Origin: Pelethousia sp034928145
Lineage (GTDB): Bacteria > Bacillota > Clostridia > Christensenellales > CAG-138
NCBI GenBank assembly: GCA_034928145.1
Contig: JAYFPE010000028.1
Coordinates: 1-52,331 of the forward strand
DNA length: 52,331 bases
Direction: 5' to 3'
The notes under the pieces were generated by a model that was not told where the DNA came from, searched no databases, and saw only the letters and a program-made list of their open reading frames with translations. The stretch's first letter is position 1. The number at the start of each line of letters is the position of its first letter. Positions 31,339 through 39,386 of the stretch are shown here, piece after piece. Position numbers and translations under genes: made by a program.

Positions 31339-32520
31339 TTAATGGCTCAAATCCTTTAAAAATGAAGCCCCGGTTTTCCAAGGCGCGCCGGCTACATGCT
31401 CAAAAACTGTGCTGCCGATATCGGCAAAGGTCTCTCGCGTGCCCAGTGCTACGGCCTTTTCAATGCCCTTGCAGTAGGCCAGGATGGGAATATATTCCCG
31501 GGTGTGGTCTGTGCCGGGCCAGGTGGGGTCGCAGCCGTGATCCGCCGTGATGACAAGCAGGTCGTTCGGCCCCATGGCTTCAATCATTTCGGGCAGGCGG
31601 CTGTCGAATTCCTCGAGCGCGGCGGCATAGCCCTCCACATCGTTGCGGTGGCCATAGAGCATATCCGTATCCACCAGGTTGGTGAAGATGAGATCTCCCG
31701 CCCCTTCGCGGATATAGCCCAGGGTCGCCTCGATGCCATCCGCGTTATTCTTGGTGTGGTTAGCCAGCGAAATGCCCCGGTGGCAGAAGATATCCTCGAT
31801 CTTGCCCACGGCGATGGTGGTGTAGCCCCGTGCGGTGAGGCCATCGAGAATGGTATCGTCAATGGGCGGCACGGCGAAATCGCGGCGGTTGCCCGTGCGG
31901 GTATATATGCCGTTCGCGCCGATAAAGGGCCGTGCGATCACCCGGCCCACCAGATCGGGGCCGACCAATATCTCCCGCGCAGCTTCGCACATTTTATAAA
32001 GCTCTTCCAGGGGAATTACATCCTCATGGGCGGCGATCTGGAACACGCTGTCCGCAGAGGTATAAACGATGGGCTTGCCGCTCTTCACGTGTTCGTCACC
32101 CAATTCCTGGATGATGACCGTGCCGGAAGCCACAACATTGCCCAGGGTGCCCCGGCCGATGCGCCTTTCAAATTCCTGCATGATATGCGGCGGGAATCCC
32201 TGCGGATACGTTTTGAAGGGCTCTTCCATAATGATGCCGGCCATCTCCCAATGGCCGCAGGTGGTATCCTTGGCGTAAGTCTGTTCGGCTGCGCGGCCAT
32301 ATGCGCCCCGCAGCGCGCCATCATAAACGGGCAGGCGCTCAGCTCCCTCAATGCGGGAGAGGCCCATGGCATACATATTGGGCAGTGCTAACCGCCCCCG
32401 GTGACTGTAAATATTGCAGATGGTATTGGCTCCGTCGTCCCCAAACTCCGCCGCATCCGGCAGGCTGCCGATGCCCGCGCTATCCAGAACGACCAGAATG
32501 GCCCTTTTATGTTCCGGCAT
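31339..32520 (-). CDS. deoB: Phosphopentomutase
   Basis: This enzyme interconverts ribose (or deoxyribose) 1- and 5-phosphates in nucleoside salvage. The 393-residue protein belongs to the alkaline-phosphatase fold: the metal-binding aspartate in VVLDSAGIGSLPDAAEFGDDGANT, the phosphorylated threonine in that same block, DLIFTNLVDTDMLYGHRND, and ITADHGCDPTWPGTDHTREYIP. I use the ATG at 32520, with AGAAGG upstream. A promoter overlaps the end of spoIIM just upstream. The usual nucleoside phosphorylase partner is not next to it. Confidence 0.96.
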   Translation of the reverse strand: MPEHKRAILVVLDSAGIGSLPDAAEFGDDGANTICNIYSHRGRLALPNMYAMGLSRIEGAERLPVYDGALRGAYGRAAEQTYAKDTTCGHWEMAGIIMEEPFKTYPQGFPPHIMQEFERRIGRGTLGNVVASGTVIIQELGDEHVKSGKPIVYTSADSVFQIAAHEDVIPLEELYKMCEAAREILVGPDLVGRVIARPFIGANGIYTRTGNRRDFAVPPIDDTILDGLTARGYTTIAVGKIEDIFCHRGISLANHTKNNADGIEATLGYIREGAGDLIFTNLVDTDMLYGHRNDVEGYAAALEEFDSRLPEMIEAMGPNDLLVITADHGCDPTWPGTDHTREYIPILAYCKGIEKAVALGTRETFADIGSTVFEHVAGAPWKTGASFLKDLSH

Positions 32521-32571
32521 TCTATATCCCTTCTTTTCTTCGCATTTGAGACGCGGTGCTCTCATTAAGGA

Positions 32572-32601
32572 ATTGTATCATTTTGTCAAAGACCGCGTCA
32601 A
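32572..32601 (-). promoter_or_regulatory. Promoter of deoB
   Basis: On the minus strand TTGACG (32596-32601), 18 bases, then TACAAT (32572-32577) preceded by TGA (extended -10). It sits right after the spoIIM stop codon. Confidence 0.65.
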
Positions 32602-32602
32602 T

Positions 32603-33181
32603 TCATTTGCGCAGAAAGGCGCGCAGGGCAACCGGCGCAACCGCGCTCTCGAGCAGGATGCAAACGGCCAAATAGCCAAAGGAGCGCAGGGTCAGGCCGC
32701 CCTGCAAGAGGCCAGCTTTCTCCCTGGCATCCACCAGCATGCGAAGGGCCAGGCCGGCCAGGCAAAAGAGCGCCGGCAGGATGCACAGAGGCAGGCCCAG
32801 CGCCAAACCCCATAGGCCCAGATCTACCAGTAGGCAACGCAGAGAAACGCCCAGGCAAAAGCCCTTGAGCGATACGCAAAGCGCGCCGATCGGCAAGAGA
32901 GGCGACCAGAGCCTTGGCAGGCAGGCCAGGCAATAGAGTAGCAGGTTGAGGGCAGCCGCACGGATAAAAGGCGGCAGCACCTGGTAACTGCCACCTGGCA
33001 ACGCGCCAAAAAAAGCCGACAGCTCGCCGCCCGCCTCCGCCGCGAACAGGCCCGCTGCGGATACGCCCGCAGCCATGCCCGCCACGCTATAAAAGAGCAG
33101 CAGCAGTAGGATATAAGGATGACGGGCCGCCGCTTGCACGGGACCTTCAATCTGTTGGATACGGTTGGATCGTATATTCAT
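32603..33181 (-). CDS. spoIIM: Stage II sporulation protein M (SpoIIM)
   Basis: A 192-residue polytopic membrane protein with about five transmembrane helices and the DUF95/SpoIIM layout (a helix after AAARHPY, a GxxLG-rich core, SLKGFCLGVSLRCLL). In Bacillus SpoIIM works with SpoIIP and SpoIID in septal peptidoglycan dissolution and engulfment, and spoIIM lies near deoB (drm), as here. The start MNIRSN at 33181 has no clear SD. It lies 40 bases after spo0A and is probably co-transcribed with it. Confidence comes from fold plus position. Confidence 0.82.
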   Translation of the reverse strand: MNIRSNRIQQIEGPVQAAARHPYILLLLLFYSVAGMAAGVSAAGLFAAEAGGELSAFFGALPGGSYQVLPPFIRAAALNLLLYCLACLPRLWSPLLPIGALCVSLKGFCLGVSLRCLLVDLGLWGLALGLPLCILPALFCLAGLALRMLVDAREKAGLLQGGLTLRSFGYLAVCILLESAVAPVALRAFLRK

Positions 33182-33221
33182 GGAGCATATATACGTAAAT
33201 ATGCGCCAAGATATGCATGGC

Positions 33222-34007
33222 TTAGGAAGGCTTGCGCAGCTGCCGTACGGTATATTCGGTAATGTTGGCGATGAATTCCTTATTGGTGGGGCGGCTGCGC
33301 TCGGCCTCAATGGTATTGCCGAAGATCTTATGCTGGGCCTTTAGGTTGCCCCTCGTCCAGGTGACTTCGATGAAATTGCGGATGTTGCGCTCGATCTGCT
33401 TTACGTTCACCCCGTGGATACGCGCTGCGTATGGGTAGGCTTCCTGCGAAAGGCAGATAGGCCGATCCATATTGCGCACGCAAAAGGCGATCACGGTTTT
33501 GGCCTGGTAATAGCCGGTAAGGCTTACGGGGCAGCCCATGTGCCGCAAAAGATAGGTCACGATCTGGTCGATCTGCAAATTCAGGTCGTTTTCCCGCATG
33601 CTGGTGCGGTAAAGCTGCAAGGAACCGTCCCGATCCGGCGCAAAATCCATCATGCGGCTAAAGATGAGGCTCTCATCCGTAGGCATTTGGATTTGGTAGG
33701 TCACCCCCAGGCTTTCACCCAGTTGCACGGCCTCCTCCCCTTTCATGGAAGAAAGGGCGAAGATACGGGTATTTTGGCAAAGGTTCTCAGCCCTGAGGCT
33801 GCGCAGCACGGCGATGCCGTCCATGCGGGGCATGAGCATATCGAGCAGCATCAGATCCGGGTCGAAAATGCGCGCCTGGGCCACGCCGGATATGCCGTCC
33901 ACAGCGGAGGGAAGCAGTTTAATAATAGAGAGGGAGCCGAAATAGGATTCCAGCCTCTCTCGCAATTCAATATTATCCGTGATAATGAGCAGGGTGTATG
34001 GCTTCAT
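33222..34007 (-). CDS. spo0A: Sporulation master regulator Spo0A, atypical receiver
   Basis: A 261-residue response regulator. The C-terminal DNA-binding domain (about 145-261) keeps the Spo0A-only signature ERNIRNFIEVTWTRGN followed by RPTNKEFIANI, and the gene follows spoIVB as in all spore formers. The receiver (1-120) has the phosphoacceptor D56 (LLLDMLMPRMDG). But the acidic pair that is DD in Bacillus Spo0A is T10-D11, and the conserved switch lysine (normally LKPFD) is M108 (QMPTD). The S/T switch position has SS (86-87). Phosphorelay control may thus differ. A sigma-A-like promoter lies just before the start. Confidence 0.92.
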   Translation of the reverse strand: MKPYTLLIITDNIELRERLESYFGSLSIIKLLPSAVDGISGVAQARIFDPDLMLLDMLMPRMDGIAVLRSLRAENLCQNTRIFALSSMKGEEAVQLGESLGVTYQIQMPTDESLIFSRMMDFAPDRDGSLQLYRTSMRENDLNLQIDQIVTYLLRHMGCPVSLTGYYQAKTVIAFCVRNMDRPICLSQEAYPYAARIHGVNVKQIERNIRNFIEVTWTRGNLKAQHKIFGNTIEAERSRPTNKEFIANITEYTVRQLRKPS

Positions 34008-34053
34008 AAAAAGCTCCCGGCATCAGCGATATCTTACGCTTTTGGTCTAGCTT

Positions 34054-34082
34054 AGTATAGCAGAATCAGCACCCATGCGCAA
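34054..34082 (-). promoter_or_regulatory. Promoter of spo0A
   Basis: On the minus strand TTGCGC (34077-34082), 17 bases, then TATACT (34054-34059) preceded by TGC. It begins four bases after the spoIVB stop. I see no clear 0A box (TTGTCGAA) beside it. Confidence 0.6.
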
Positions 34083-34085
34083 TGC

Positions 34086-35345
34086 TCAGCAAAGCTCATA
34101 CATCCAATGGGCATATACACAATAGCCTCTGAGAGGGTCGTTTACGAATACGTGTGTCACGGCTCCGGCCAGCTTCCCGTCTTGCAAAATAGGGCTGCCG
34201 CTCATGCCCTGCACGATGCCGCCGGTTTTTTCGATCAACGCGGAATCGGTGATCTCGATCACCATGCCCTTGCCATCCGCGCTATCCTGCGAATAGGTTT
34301 TGATGACCATGCAATCGTATGCCTGCACGCCTTCCGCATCCACGGTTGTCAAAAGCTTAGCCGGGCCTGTATGTATCTCTTCGGGATAGGCCAACAGCAC
34401 ACCGTTTGGATACAGCGGGTTCTCCAGCGGTTCGGAAAGCTGGCCGTAGATGCCCAATGGACAGTTGGTATCCAACGTGCCCAGGCGGCGGCTTACGCTG
34501 TTGAAGGCTCCCCGTATCTCACCCGGCAGGCCGCTTGCCCCCTGGGCCACGCCCACCACGCTGGAATGGATGATAGTACCCTCCTTCACCGATAACAGGG
34601 AACCGGTATCCACATCCGTGATAGCGTGGCCCAGCGCGCCATAGCGCATGCTGGTCATGGAGTAAAAGCTCAGCGTGCCGATGCCCGCCGTGCTGTCCCG
34701 CACCCACATGCCCATTTTATGCACGCCGTCCGCCGCATCGGCCACAGGCCGCAAGGTGGTGCCAAAGCGCCGGCCATTCCGTGAAACGGTCAGATCGATA
34801 TCCCCTTCTGTTTCGTTGCATAGCATTACCAGGTGCGCAGTGTCCTTCACCTCCTCGCCCTCAATGGCCAGGATCACATCCCCGACCTTGATGCCCGCAA
34901 TTTGGGCCGGGCACACCTTTTCGCCGGCTTCGTTATCAAAGCTGCCAAGGCCCACCACCAGCGCCCCCTTGGTATAGAGCGTAACCCCTACGGACTGCCC
35001 GCCGGGCATCACCCAGATCTGATCCGCTGCATGGAAGCTCACGCGCTTCACGGGGATCAGGCCGAATAGGTCTACGCGAACGGAATAGCCCGCCTCCCGC
35101 CCGGCAGTAGCCTCGCCCAGGCTTTCCGCTACGGTTTGCGAAACAGCCTGCCCTTCCTCCACATCATAGTGCAGGCTGAAGGGCGTGCCGATGGAGGCAA
35201 GCAGGGCTTCGCTTTCCGAATCGAGATAGGCCGCTTTGGGTAGGGATCGGACGAGCTGCATTTGCGCCCCATAATTAAAGCTAAGGAGCAGCAGGCAAAG
35301 GATAAGGCCAAGGCAGCGAAGCAGGTTCGCGCCGCGTTTCATCAT
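34086..35345 (-). CDS. spoIVB: SpoIVB serine peptidase (S55)
   Basis: Made in the forespore and secreted into the intermembrane space, this protease triggers pro-sigma-K processing. The 419-residue protein has an N-terminal membrane segment (about 8-25), a PDZ domain (about 120-200, with AGIKVGDVILAIEGEEV), and the S55 catalytic domain with GHAITD (H240), D367 and the serine in GMSGSPILQDGKLAGAVTHVFVND (S384). GAGGTGA lies five bases before the ATG. The gene is separated from recN by a strong terminator, as expected for a developmentally controlled gene. I could not assign a sigma-F or sigma-G promoter. Confidence 0.96.
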   Translation of the reverse strand: MMKRGANLLRCLGLILCLLLLSFNYGAQMQLVRSLPKAAYLDSESEALLASIGTPFSLHYDVEEGQAVSQTVAESLGEATAGREAGYSVRVDLFGLIPVKRVSFHAADQIWVMPGGQSVGVTLYTKGALVVGLGSFDNEAGEKVCPAQIAGIKVGDVILAIEGEEVKDTAHLVMLCNETEGDIDLTVSRNGRRFGTTLRPVADAADGVHKMGMWVRDSTAGIGTLSFYSMTSMRYGALGHAITDVDTGSLLSVKEGTIIHSSVVGVAQGASGLPGEIRGAFNSVSRRLGTLDTNCPLGIYGQLSEPLENPLYPNGVLLAYPEEIHTGPAKLLTTVDAEGVQAYDCMVIKTYSQDSADGKGMVIEITDSALIEKTGGIVQGMSGSPILQDGKLAGAVTHVFVNDPLRGYCVYAHWMYELC

Positions 35346-35361
35346 GGAATCACCTCAAAAC

Positions 35362-35397
35362 AAATAAAAACACTACGGCCATTTGTACCGTAGTGTT
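35362..35397 (-). terminator. Terminator of the recN operon
   Basis: AACACTACGG (35369-35378) pairs perfectly with CCGTAGTGTT (35388-35397) around nine bases. On the minus strand it is followed by TTTATTTG. It ends the long asp23-to-recN gene run. Confidence 0.88.
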
Positions 35398-35447
35398 ATA
35401 TTCGGCGCGGGGCCGGCGGTCTATACTGTCATTTCAAGGTAAAATTT

Positions 35448-37142
35448 TTATTGCCCCCGGCGGGCGGCTTTGGCTGCCTCGCAACCGTTGATCAGCTCTT
35501 TAGCGTGTTCGAGGGCCGCGCTGGATTGCGCAGCGCCGCTCATCATGGCGGCGATATGCTCATAACGCTCCTTTTTGGAGAGCAGCCGTACGGAAGTAGC
35601 GGTCTTGTCATTTTCCTCCGTTTTTTCGACAAGATAGTGCGCGTCCGCCAGGGCGGCGATCTGGGGTAGATGGGTCACACAGAGCACCTGATGCGAATCG
35701 GAGATGCGCACCATCTTTTCACCTACCACAGCTGCCACCCGGCCGCTGATACCGGTGTCAATCTCGTCGAAAATCAGGGTAGGGATGGCGTCACCCTGGG
35801 CGAAGATGGCCTTCATGGCCAGCATGATACGGCTCATTTCACCGCCCGAAGCCACCTTTTCCAGGGGCTTCAAGGGTTCGCCCGCATTGGCGCTGAGCAT
35901 AAACTCCGCTCGCTCGGCCCCCAGGGGGGAAATGGCCGCTTCGCTTTGGAATTGCACGGAGAAATCCGCGTGGCTAAAGCCCAATTCCGTTAGTTCTTGC
36001 CGCATGCCTTCTTCCAGTTGCTTGGCGGCCGCTTCCCGCGCCTCGGTGAGGCGGGCGGCGCTGGCCGCATATTGCGCCTTCGCTTGCGCAAGTTCCCCAT
36101 CGAGCTGCGCACGGCGCTCCGCCGCGCCCTCGAGGGCCGAGAGGCGGTCCACCGCGCTTTGCCGATAGGCCAGGATAGCTGCATAGTCCACGCCGTATTT
36201 GCGCTTGAGGCCGCGATAAAGCTCCAGCCTATCTTCAATGGCGTCGATGCGCCGCGGATCGTATTCAAAGCCCGCGCGCAGATCCCGCAGGGTAAAGCCG
36301 ATATCCTCCAACGTATAATAGGCTTCCTCCAGGCGTTTGGCCAGAGCCGCATAATCCTCTGACAAAGGGCCGATACCCTGCATCTGCCGCATAGCCCCGC
36401 CCAGCAGGGAAAGGGCCGCATCCTCGCCCGAAAGGGCTTCGCCACTTTGAGAAAGCGCTTCTAAAATATGCTCGGCGTTATGCAGGAGGATACGCTCCGC
36501 CAAAAGCGCCTCTTCCTCCCCCTCTTTGAGCCCGGCGCGTTCGATCTCAGCGATTTGGTAGCGCAGCACATCCATTTCACGTACACGCTCATCCTCAGAA
36601 CCAAAGCCGCCCAAGAGCTCGCTTTGCAGGGATTTACAGCACCGCGCGGCTTCACCTGTGGCCTGCCGCGCATTTGATACGGCCTCGCCGCCGAAGGCAT
36701 CAAGGTATTCCATGTGCCGGGCCTTGGAGAGCAGGGATTGATGCTCGTGCTGGCCATGCACATCCACCAAGTGATCGGTAATCGATTTGAGAACGGATAG
36801 GGTGATCAAAGCGCCGTTGGCACGGCAAACGTTCTTGCCGGCTGCCGAAAGCTCGCGCGAGAGCAGCAGCTCCCCTTCCTCGCATGCTAGGCCCTGCTCC
36901 TCCAAAATAGATGCAAGGCCCGGCCGGCCGCTGATATCAAAAATGGCGTCCACCCGGGCTTTATCCGCCCCGTGCTTAATCAGTTCGCGGCTGCCCCGCT
37001 CCCCCAACACCAGGTTCACCGCGTCGATGACGATGGATTTGCCCGCGCCAGTCTCGCCCGTGAGAACATTGAAGCCCGCCGAAAAGCTGATATCCAGCTC
37101 CTCGATTAAGGCTACGTTTTTTACAAAAAGCCTTTGCAGCAT
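35448..37142 (-). CDS. recN: DNA repair protein RecN
   Basis: An SMC-like ATPase for double-strand-break repair. The 564-residue protein from the ATG at 37142 begins MLQRLFVKNVALIEEL and has Walker A LTGETGAGKS (about 27-36). The long central coiled coil (about 160-360) is Ala/Glu/Arg-rich. The C-terminal half has the ABC signature region VASGGEMSRIMLAMKA and Walker B IFDEIDTGISGR. The longer open frame overlaps argR and is rejected. It lies 17 bases after argR, the usual clostridial order. Confidence 0.97.
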   Translation of the reverse strand: MLQRLFVKNVALIEELDISFSAGFNVLTGETGAGKSIVIDAVNLVLGERGSRELIKHGADKARVDAIFDISGRPGLASILEEQGLACEEGELLLSRELSAAGKNVCRANGALITLSVLKSITDHLVDVHGQHEHQSLLSKARHMEYLDAFGGEAVSNARQATGEAARCCKSLQSELLGGFGSEDERVREMDVLRYQIAEIERAGLKEGEEEALLAERILLHNAEHILEALSQSGEALSGEDAALSLLGGAMRQMQGIGPLSEDYAALAKRLEEAYYTLEDIGFTLRDLRAGFEYDPRRIDAIEDRLELYRGLKRKYGVDYAAILAYRQSAVDRLSALEGAAERRAQLDGELAQAKAQYAASAARLTEAREAAAKQLEEGMRQELTELGFSHADFSVQFQSEAAISPLGAERAEFMLSANAGEPLKPLEKVASGGEMSRIMLAMKAIFAQGDAIPTLIFDEIDTGISGRVAAVVGEKMVRISDSHQVLCVTHLPQIAALADAHYLVEKTEENDKTATSVRLLSKKERYEHIAAMMSGAAQSSAALEHAKELINGCEAAKAARRGQ

Positions 37143-37159
37143 AGTCCAATCGATTCCTT

Positions 37160-37612
37160 CTATATCCGTAGGATGGTTTGGAAGCGGCGGATCAGATCGT
37201 TTGCGTCCTCCCCCTCTTTTACGGCGATGAAAATGGTGTTGTCCCCGGCCAACGTACCAGCGATCTCCTCCCAACGGAGGTTGTCGATGGCTTCGGCCGC
37301 AGCCCCGGCCGTGCCGGAGATGGTGCGGATGATGAGCAGGTTGCCCGTAGCCAGCATGGAGATAACCGAATGGGCGAAGATGCTGATAAAGCGATCCTTG
37401 AGCCCGGCCTCGGCCTTATCCACCGTAGCGTACTTGTAGCCCCCGTCCTCGGCGAGCACCTTGATAAGCCGCAACTCCTTGATATCCCTGGATACGGTGG
37501 CCTGGGTCACATTCATGCCCTGCTCCCGCAGCCGGGAAGCCAGCTCCTCCTGGGTATCGATATTGTAGCGCTCGATGATGTCCAAAATGACAGCGTGCCG
37601 TGCAGACTTCAC
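37160..37612 (-). CDS. argR: Arginine repressor ArgR/AhrC
   Basis: A hexameric regulator that represses arginine synthesis and activates catabolism when arginine binds. I choose the GTG at 37612 because GGGAGG lies 10 bases upstream; the in-frame ATG further up overlaps that SD. This gives 150 residues, standard for the family, starting VKSARHAVILDII. The winged helix holds the recognition segment VTQATVSRDIKELRLIKV. The C-terminal domain has the arginine-binding GTLAGDNTIFIAVK. argR next to recN is typical, and no arginine genes are nearby. Confidence 0.95.
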   Translation of the reverse strand: MKSARHAVILDIIERYNIDTQEELASRLREQGMNVTQATVSRDIKELRLIKVLAEDGGYKYATVDKAEAGLKDRFISIFAHSVISMLATGNLLIIRTISGTAGAAAEAIDNLRWEEIAGTLAGDNTIFIAVKEGEDANDLIRRFQTILRI

Positions 37613-37667
37613 GTGATCGAGACCTCCCATTCGAAAAATCAAAAAGCTTGCGGCAAAATGCCGCGGG

Positions 37668-38483
37668 TCAGGAAAGCTTGGTGCGAATCAGCTCGTAAAT
37701 ATTTTGCTGCCCAAACTGAATGAACTTGGCCCTGTTTTGGCTGCGGGTAAGGGTGATAACATCCTTTTCGCAGATATCCCGGGTAAGGATACCGTCTATG
37801 GCCAAACAGCCGTCGCTGCGCATGCGCAGACGAATATCCGCATCCGCCTGGGCCACGATGGGCCGAAAGCAAAGCGTGTGCGGACAGATGGGTGTTACGA
37901 TGGCCACATCCAGCCCCGGGGCCACTACGGGCCCGCCCGCGGAAATGGAATATCCGGTCGCCCCATTGGGCGTGCTGACGATCAGGCCATCACAAAATAC
38001 GCTGCCCGCATCGACGCCGTTGATCTCCACATGGATATCCACCACGCCGGAAAAGCATTTTTTATAAAGGGTTGCGTCGTTGATGCAATCGTGCGCCTCC
38101 CCACCATTCACGGCGCAGGAGAGCAGCATACGCGCATCCACCAGATAATCCCCCTCTGCCAGCCGCCGGAACGCCAGGGGCGCTTCTTGGGCAGTCGCAG
38201 CGCTCATAAACCCTACCCTGCCAAAATTCACGCCCAACACGGGCACATTGAGGGGAACGGCAATGGCGGCGGCCCGCAAAATGGTGCCGTCGCCCCCTAG
38301 GGCGATAATGGCTTCGGGCGGCGCTTCTTCGAAGGAAGGAAAAGCCGAAAGATCCGGTAGGCAGCGGATGGAAGCATCCAGCGCGCAGGAAAAAGACACG
38401 GCCAGCGCGGCGTTTATTATGCTCTGCACAGCGGAAAGGGCGCTGGGGTTGGTGGGGTTCGCAAAAATGCCAATATGATGCAT
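37668..38483 (-). CDS. nadK: NAD kinase
   Basis: This enzyme phosphorylates NAD to NADP. The 271-residue protein has the diagnostic GGDGT (about 63-67, in IIALGGDGTILRAA), the NDATLYK block in place of NE/D, and the glycine-rich DGLIVSTPNGATGYSISAGGP loop. A strong promoter (38512-38540) lies 29 bases upstream, so nadK-argR-recN can be expressed apart from the upstream genes. The order tlyA-nadK-argR-recN is standard in Clostridia. Confidence 0.96.
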   Translation of the reverse strand: MHHIGIFANPTNPSALSAVQSIINAALAVSFSCALDASIRCLPDLSAFPSFEEAPPEAIIALGGDGTILRAAAIAVPLNVPVLGVNFGRVGFMSAATAQEAPLAFRRLAEGDYLVDARMLLSCAVNGGEAHDCINDATLYKKCFSGVVDIHVEINGVDAGSVFCDGLIVSTPNGATGYSISAGGPVVAPGLDVAIVTPICPHTLCFRPIVAQADADIRLRMRSDGCLAIDGILTRDICEKDVITLTRSQNRAKFIQFGQQNIYELIRTKLS

Positions 38484-38511
38484 GGATTCACCTAATGATC
38501 TTTATTTATTC

Positions 38512-38540
38512 ATTATATGCATATATATTTCTTTTTTCAA
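38512..38540 (-). promoter_or_regulatory. Sigma-A promoter of nadK-argR-recN
   Basis: On the minus strand TTGAAA (38535-38540), exactly 17 bases, then TATAAT (38512-38517), in an AT-rich 90-base gap after tlyA. Confidence 0.8.
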
Positions 38541-38573
38541 GCTTATTTCGGGAAATCGCAGAATGATTATGCA

Positions 38574-39386
38574 TCAATCCAGTTCATCATGGGCCTCGGC
38601 CACCACATGCTGTATACGGGCCTCCAACTCGTCCCACTCCATGGCGGATAGGGCGGTTTTTTGTAGGATCAGCAAAAATTCGATATTGCCCTTGGGGCCG
38701 GTAATAGGCGAATAGTCCACGGCTTTGATAGCAAAGCCGATTTCCATGGCGGCGCGCGCAGATTCACGCAGCACGGATATATGGGTATCCCGGTCGCGCA
38801 CAACGCCGTTCTTCCCGACCTTATCCCGCCCGGCCTCGAATTGGGGCTTGACCAGCGAAACGGCCAGCGCGCCCTCGCGCAGGCAGGCATATAGGGCAGG
38901 TAGGATCAGCCGGATGGAGATAAAGCTCACGTCCATGCCGGCAAAATCCAACGGCCGGCTAAACCAGCCCGGCTCCATGGCCCGGGCATTGCGGCGCTCC
39001 ATCACGCACACGCGTTCATCGTTGCGCAGCCGCCAATCCAGCTGGCCATAGCCCACGTCGATGGCGTATACATAGCTTGCGCCATTTTTCAGCATGCAAT
39101 CCGTAAAGCCGCCTGTGGATGCGCCCACATCCGCGGCCACAGCCCCCGTTATGGGGATATCATAGGCCCGTAGGGCCTTATCCAGCTTGAGGCCGCCCCG
39201 GCTCACGAAGGGGATGGGGTTTTCTTTGATGGTTATCGTTTGTTCCGGCCCCAGGGCCTGCCCGGCTTTCTCCACCCGTTGGCCATCCGCGAAGACCACC
39301 CCGGCCAAAATGAGTGAACGGGCCTTTTCCCGGCTCTCCGCCAGGCCGAGCTCTACCAGATACGTATCCGCACGGGGGCCCTTCAT
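38574..39386 (-). CDS. tlyA: TlyA-family rRNA 2'-O-methyltransferase (S4 plus FtsJ-like)
   Basis: The 270-residue protein starts at the ATG at 39386, overlapping the dxs stop (ATGA). It has an N-terminal S4 RNA-binding domain (about 4-65, with LVELGLAESREKARSLILAGVV) and a Rossmann methyltransferase with AADVGASTGGFTDCML as SAM motif I. Mycobacterial TlyA methylates C1409 of 16S and C1920 of 23S rRNA and also acts as a haemolysin-like factor. Here only the rRNA role is inferred, and the exact target is unknown. The gene is embedded between dxs and nadK. Confidence 0.92.
   Translation of the reverse strand: MKGPRADTYLVELGLAESREKARSLILAGVVFADGQRVEKAGQALGPEQTITIKENPIPFVSRGGLKLDKALRAYDIPITGAVAADVGASTGGFTDCMLKNGASYVYAIDVGYGQLDWRLRNDERVCVMERRNARAMEPGWFSRPLDFAGMDVSFISIRLILPALYACLREGALAVSLVKPQFEAGRDKVGKNGVVRDRDTHISVLRESARAAMEIGFAIKAVDYSPITGPKGNIEFLLILQKTALSAMEWDELEARIQHVVAEAHDELD

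Noticed and set aside
31396..32391. 331-codon plus-strand open frame over deoB
   Set aside because: Antisense to an intact phosphopentomutase with no independent support.
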